Shown one piece after another: positions 61,278-64,000 of a stretch of DNA of 64,000 nucleotides (the first letter of the stretch is position 1; the number at the start of each line of letters is the position of its first letter). Under the pieces are notes generated by a model, which ran no database searches, was not told the origin of the DNA, and saw nothing but the letters and a program-made list of their open reading frames with translations. This DNA is from Asticcacaulis excentricus (lineage in GTDB: Bacteria > Pseudomonadota > Alphaproteobacteria > Caulobacterales > Caulobacteraceae): contig NZ_AP018827.1 of NCBI RefSeq assembly GCF_003966695.1, positions 186,001 to 250,000 on the forward strand, given 5' to 3'. The translations under genes and the position numbers were made by a program.

Positions 61278-61292
61278 TCTTAAATCTCTAAA

Positions 61293-62366
61293 TCAGGAAA
61301 GGCCGCTTGCCGGGTTCGGCGCGCTGAACCCGCTAAAGCCGTAGTGGCTCAGCCAGCGCGTATCGGCAGCGAACATGTCGCGCAGGTCCGGCACGCCGTA
61401 TTTGAGCATGGCCAGACGATCGACGCCCATGCCGAAGGCAAACCCCTGATATTCGTCCGGATCGACGCCGCAGGCCTTCAGCACATTGGGGTGCACCATG
61501 CCGGAGCCCAGAATTTCCATCCAGCGGTCGCCATCCCCGATGCGGATTTCCGCGCCGTTGCGCGAATAACGCACGTCCATTTCCGCCGACGGCTCGGTGA
61601 AGGGGAAGTGGTGAGGGCGAAACTGCGTGATGACCGTGTCCGTCTCGAAAAAGCGCGACAGGAAGGTGTCGAACACCCATTTCAGGTGGCCCATATGCGC
61701 CGTCTTGTCGATGACGAGGCCTTCGATCTGATGGAACATCGGCGTGTGCGTCTGATCGGAGTCGCAGCGGAAGACGCGCCCCGGCACGATCAGGCGGAAG
61801 GGCGGCTTACCCGCGATCATCGAACGGATCTGCACCGGCGAGGTATGGGTGCGCAAGAGTTTCCTCACCCCGTTTTCATCGGGGTTGAAGAAGAACGTGT
61901 CGTGCATTTCGCGCGCCGGGTGCTTTTCCGGGAAGTTCAGCGCGGTGAAGTTATGGAAGTCGTCTTCGATGTCCGGCCCTTCGGCGACCTCAAAGCCCAT
62001 CTCGGCGAAAATCGCCACCATCTCGTCCATGACCTGCATGGTCGGGTGGACGCCGCCCCTGGCGCGGGGCGCGGCGGGCAGCGACAGGTCGATGCGCTCG
62101 GATTGCAGGCGGCGGCTGAGGTGTTCGGCCTCCAGCACGTCCTTACGCGCATCGAGCGCCGCCTGAACCTGATCACGCACGGCATTAATGGCGGCGCCGG
62201 TAGCCTTGCGCTCTTCGGGGGGCAGGGCGCCCAGGGTTTTCAAAAGGCCGGAAATGCGCCCGGTCTTGCCCAGCGCCGACACGCGCACGGCGTCGAGCGC
62301 AGCAAGGTCTTGCGCGGTCAGGATTTCGGCTTCGATGTCTGCGGCCAGATCGGAATAGGTGCTCAT
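61293..62366 (-). CDS. pheS: Phenylalanine-tRNA ligase alpha subunit
   Basis: 357 residues: an N-terminal coiled coil and a class II catalytic core with motif 2 [18 protein letters not shown] and motif 3 [14 protein letters not shown]. It charges tRNA-Phe. ATG 62366. First gene of pheST. Confidence 0.97.
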   Translation of the reverse strand: MSTYSDLAADIEAEILTAQDLAALDAVRVSALGKTGRISGLLKTLGALPPEERKATGAAINAVRDQVQAALDARKDVLEAEHLSRRLQSERIDLSLPAAPRARGGVHPTMQVMDEMVAIFAEMGFEVAEGPDIEDDFHNFTALNFPEKHPAREMHDTFFFNPDENGVRKLLRTHTSPVQIRSMIAGKPPFRLIVPGRVFRCDSDQTHTPMFHQIEGLVIDKTAHMGHLKWVFDTFLSRFFETDTVITQFRPHHFPFTEPSAEMDVRYSRNGAEIRIGDGDRWMEILGSGMVHPNVLKACGVDPDEYQGFAFGMGVDRLAMLKYGVPDLRDMFAADTRWLSHYGFSGFSAPNPASGLS

Positions 62367-62475
62367 GGTCTCACGGGGGAAAACGGATCGCCGTGTGTTT
62401 AGAGCGCAATGCGCCGTGAGTGAAGCGTTTTCTGCTTTTCTCTTCCCTGTTACGAGACAACAGAGAAGAGGGACG

Positions 62476-64000
62476 TCAGACCGTCAGCTTCGCTGCGCCG
62501 AAGGCCGCTGGATCGGACATCGACGGCCTGCCGTCTTCGACGTGTCCGGCCAGACGCAGACTGTAGCCCTCAGCGGTCAGGCTGAAATCGTACCAGCCGT
62601 GGCTGGCGGCCATATCGAAGCGTAGCGGCTGCCTTTCACCGGGGGCGAGGTTCAGGTTTTGCGGCGACTGTCCATAGGCTTCGTCGCGCCAGATCAGGCT
62701 CAGAGGCTTGTCGGAAGCGTTGCTGACCTCAAACCCTTCGGGTCCGCTTTCGCAGTCGAATAGGACGGTTTTACCTTCGAACCGGCGGTGGAAGCCGTTA
62801 GGACCATTGACCCACAGCTTCACGGCACCGGCGGGCAATCTGTGCGTCTTACGGATGCTGACCGTATACCGATAGGGGATGGCATCGCTCGCATTCAGAT
62901 CATAGAGGTGAAACACTGCTGAACGCTTGTCAGTGCCATTGTTGAGCATGACCAGTTCGCCGTCGCGGTTCAGACCGCATTGCAAATCATACGGCGTCGA
63001 GCGGCGGGGACGCAGGCCCTGTTCCTGCACCGGCGCGGTGAGGGCGTCCGGCGCTTTGGGGGTCGTCTTGCCCCCAAGCTTGCGCGCCTGTTCGGCGCGG
63101 TCAGCGGTTTTCGGCAGGTGGGCAAAGAAGGGCTGATCGTTCGGTGTTTTGAAATCAAAGCAAGAAGTCAGGTCGCCGCACACGGCGCGCCGCCACGGCG
63201 AGATATTGGGCTCCTGAACACCAAAGCGCGTTTCCAGAAAGCGGATGACCGAGGTATGATCAAACACTTCCGAAGCCACATAGCCGCCCTTCGACCACGG
63301 CGAAATGACGTACATCGGCACGCGCGGGCCCAGGCCATAGGGGCGGTTTTTCAGCGCGTCGTCCCCCTGATGATATTCGCGCTCCGCCCCTTCGGCATAG
63401 CCCAGCGGCTGTCCATTGGCATCCAGCGACGGCGGCGCGGGCGGTGGCACGTGGTCGAAATAGCCGTCGTTTTCGTCGAAATTGATCAGGAAGACTGTCT
63501 TCGCCCACACCTCCGGATTGGCGGTCAGGGCGTCGAGCACCTTCGCCGTATAGTCGGCCCCCTGAGCCGGTGAAGAGGTCGAGGGGTGTTCGGAGCCTTC
63601 GGCCGTGCCGATGATCCACGATACCTGCGGCAGCTTGCCGGCCAGCACGTCCTCTTTCAGCTTGTCGAGGTCGCGCGTGCGGATCGAACGCTCGGCGAGG
63701 TCCGCGAGCTTGCCCGACGTGGCCTTATCCGCCGCGCGATAGGTCTTGAACCCGACCAGCGGGTTGTCGGTGAAATTGTCTTTCATGTTCTGATAGAGGC
63801 GCCAGTCGATGCCCGCCGCACTCAGACGCTCCGGATAGGTGGTCCAGTCATAGCCGCCGTGGCCCTTCGGATCGGCGTGCAACTCGTCATAATCATTGAC
63901 GATGACCGGGCCATTGGGGCCGACATTGGTGCCCGTCCAGTGGACTACGCGGTTGGGATTGGTGCCCGAATGCATGGCACAGAAATAGGCGTCGCACAGG
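62476..64000 (-). CDS. Phosphocholine-specific phospholipase C, N terminus outside window
   Basis: At least 508 residues visible; the frame is open to the window edge and reads [17 protein letters not shown] before the internal ATG at 63975. The phosphoesterase part shows [19 protein letters not shown] (metal-binding DE-DGYFDH), [12 protein letters not shown] and [16 protein letters not shown]. It ends with two DUF756-like beta domains (about the last 180 residues). The family hydrolyses phosphatidylcholine or sphingomyelin and is secreted, often by Tat, and phosphate-starvation-induced in other bacteria. The missing 5' part would hold the signal peptide. Confidence 0.88.
   Translation of the reverse strand, partial: LCDAYFCAMHSGTNPNRVVHWTGTNVGPNGPVIVNDYDELHADPKGHGGYDWTTYPERLSAAGIDWRLYQNMKDNFTDNPLVGFKTYRAADKATSGKLADLAERSIRTRDLDKLKEDVLAGKLPQVSWIIGTAEGSEHPSTSSPAQGADYTAKVLDALTANPEVWAKTVFLINFDENDGYFDHVPPPAPPSLDANGQPLGYAEGAEREYHQGDDALKNRPYGLGPRVPMYVISPWSKGGYVASEVFDHTSVIRFLETRFGVQEPNISPWRRAVCGDLTSCFDFKTPNDQPFFAHLPKTADRAEQARKLGGKTTPKAPDALTAPVQEQGLRPRRSTPYDLQCGLNRDGELVMLNNGTDKRSAVFHLYDLNASDAIPYRYTVSIRKTHRLPAGAVKLWVNGPNGFHRRFEGKTVLFDCESGPEGFEVSNASDKPLSLIWRDEAYGQSPQNLNLAPGERQPLRFDMAASHGWYDFSLTAEGYSLRLAGHVEDGRPSMSDPAAFGAAKLTV

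Noticed and set aside
58884-61283. Open frame of 799 codons on the plus strand, antisense to pheT
   Set aside because: It lies wholly opposite pheT, has Arg/His/Gln-rich composition typical of the reverse of a GC-rich gene, and shows no family motif.

Overview
This window looks like a chromosomal segment of an alphaproteobacterium in or near the Caulobacteraceae; an Asticcacaulis-like genome fits best, but that is inference. Base composition is about 60% G+C by eye. The evidence is a SapC protein, the rodZ-ispG and cysE-DUF3126 pairs, the rpmH-rnpA-yidC-engB block, Caulobacterales-type palindromic repeats and a perfect CtrA-type motif, GTTAA-N7-TTAAC. Most of the window is ordinary core genome. 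I found no rRNA, tRNA, CRISPR array, transposase or prophage.

Layout: 1-0.6 kb, the 3' part of an AT-rich RelA/SpoT-domain gene, likely acquired. 0.7-10.7 kb, an M23 peptidase, a ydbH-ynbE-ydbL envelope lipid-transport operon, an acyltransferase, a CHAP-domain protein with a Lys/Ala tail, and a CorA-like transporter. 10.7-16.4 kb, a pentapeptide-repeat protein, a Zur-type regulator divergent from a zinc-type TonB receptor with a candidate operator between them, SapC, and a MaoC-like protein. 16.6-32.1 kb, rodZ-ispG, a CHASE-GGDEF-EAL protein, prfA, MOSC, gpmA, a DUF559 endonuclease between palindromes, a RibD-type deaminase, a second pentapeptide-repeat protein, an isoaspartyl peptidase and cydDC. 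32.3-35.4 kb, cydABX, divergent from cydDC: together they encode cytochrome bd oxidase and the exporter its assembly needs. 35.4-48.5 kb, a sugar-nucleotide dehydratase, moaD-moaE-moaC, prmA, a Lys/Ala-rich protein, two genes of putrescine/GABA type, a porin-like protein with Pho-box-like repeats, nitronate monooxygenase, queF behind a heavily folded leader, nitroreductase, NUDIX and cysE. 48.8-64 kb, small envelope proteins, a DUF3445 protein, the reversed rpmH/rnpA/yidC/engB block, a histidine kinase, an aminopeptidase, an MFS transporter, pheST and a truncated phospholipase C.

The most unusual content lies between the genes. Three long inverted repeats built from short tandem motifs share a GGCGCT-CGCGCC core (15.9, 19.2 and 40.6 kb). 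A TTATACCTCCC palindrome family clusters at 45-54 kb. A second palindrome type occurs in the cydB-cydX gap and after cysE. Stacked hairpins lie upstream of queF and cydX. The two paralogous pentapeptide-repeat proteins and the Lys/Ala-rich proteins are the best candidates for little-studied protein families. All functional calls come from reading motifs; no database search was run.
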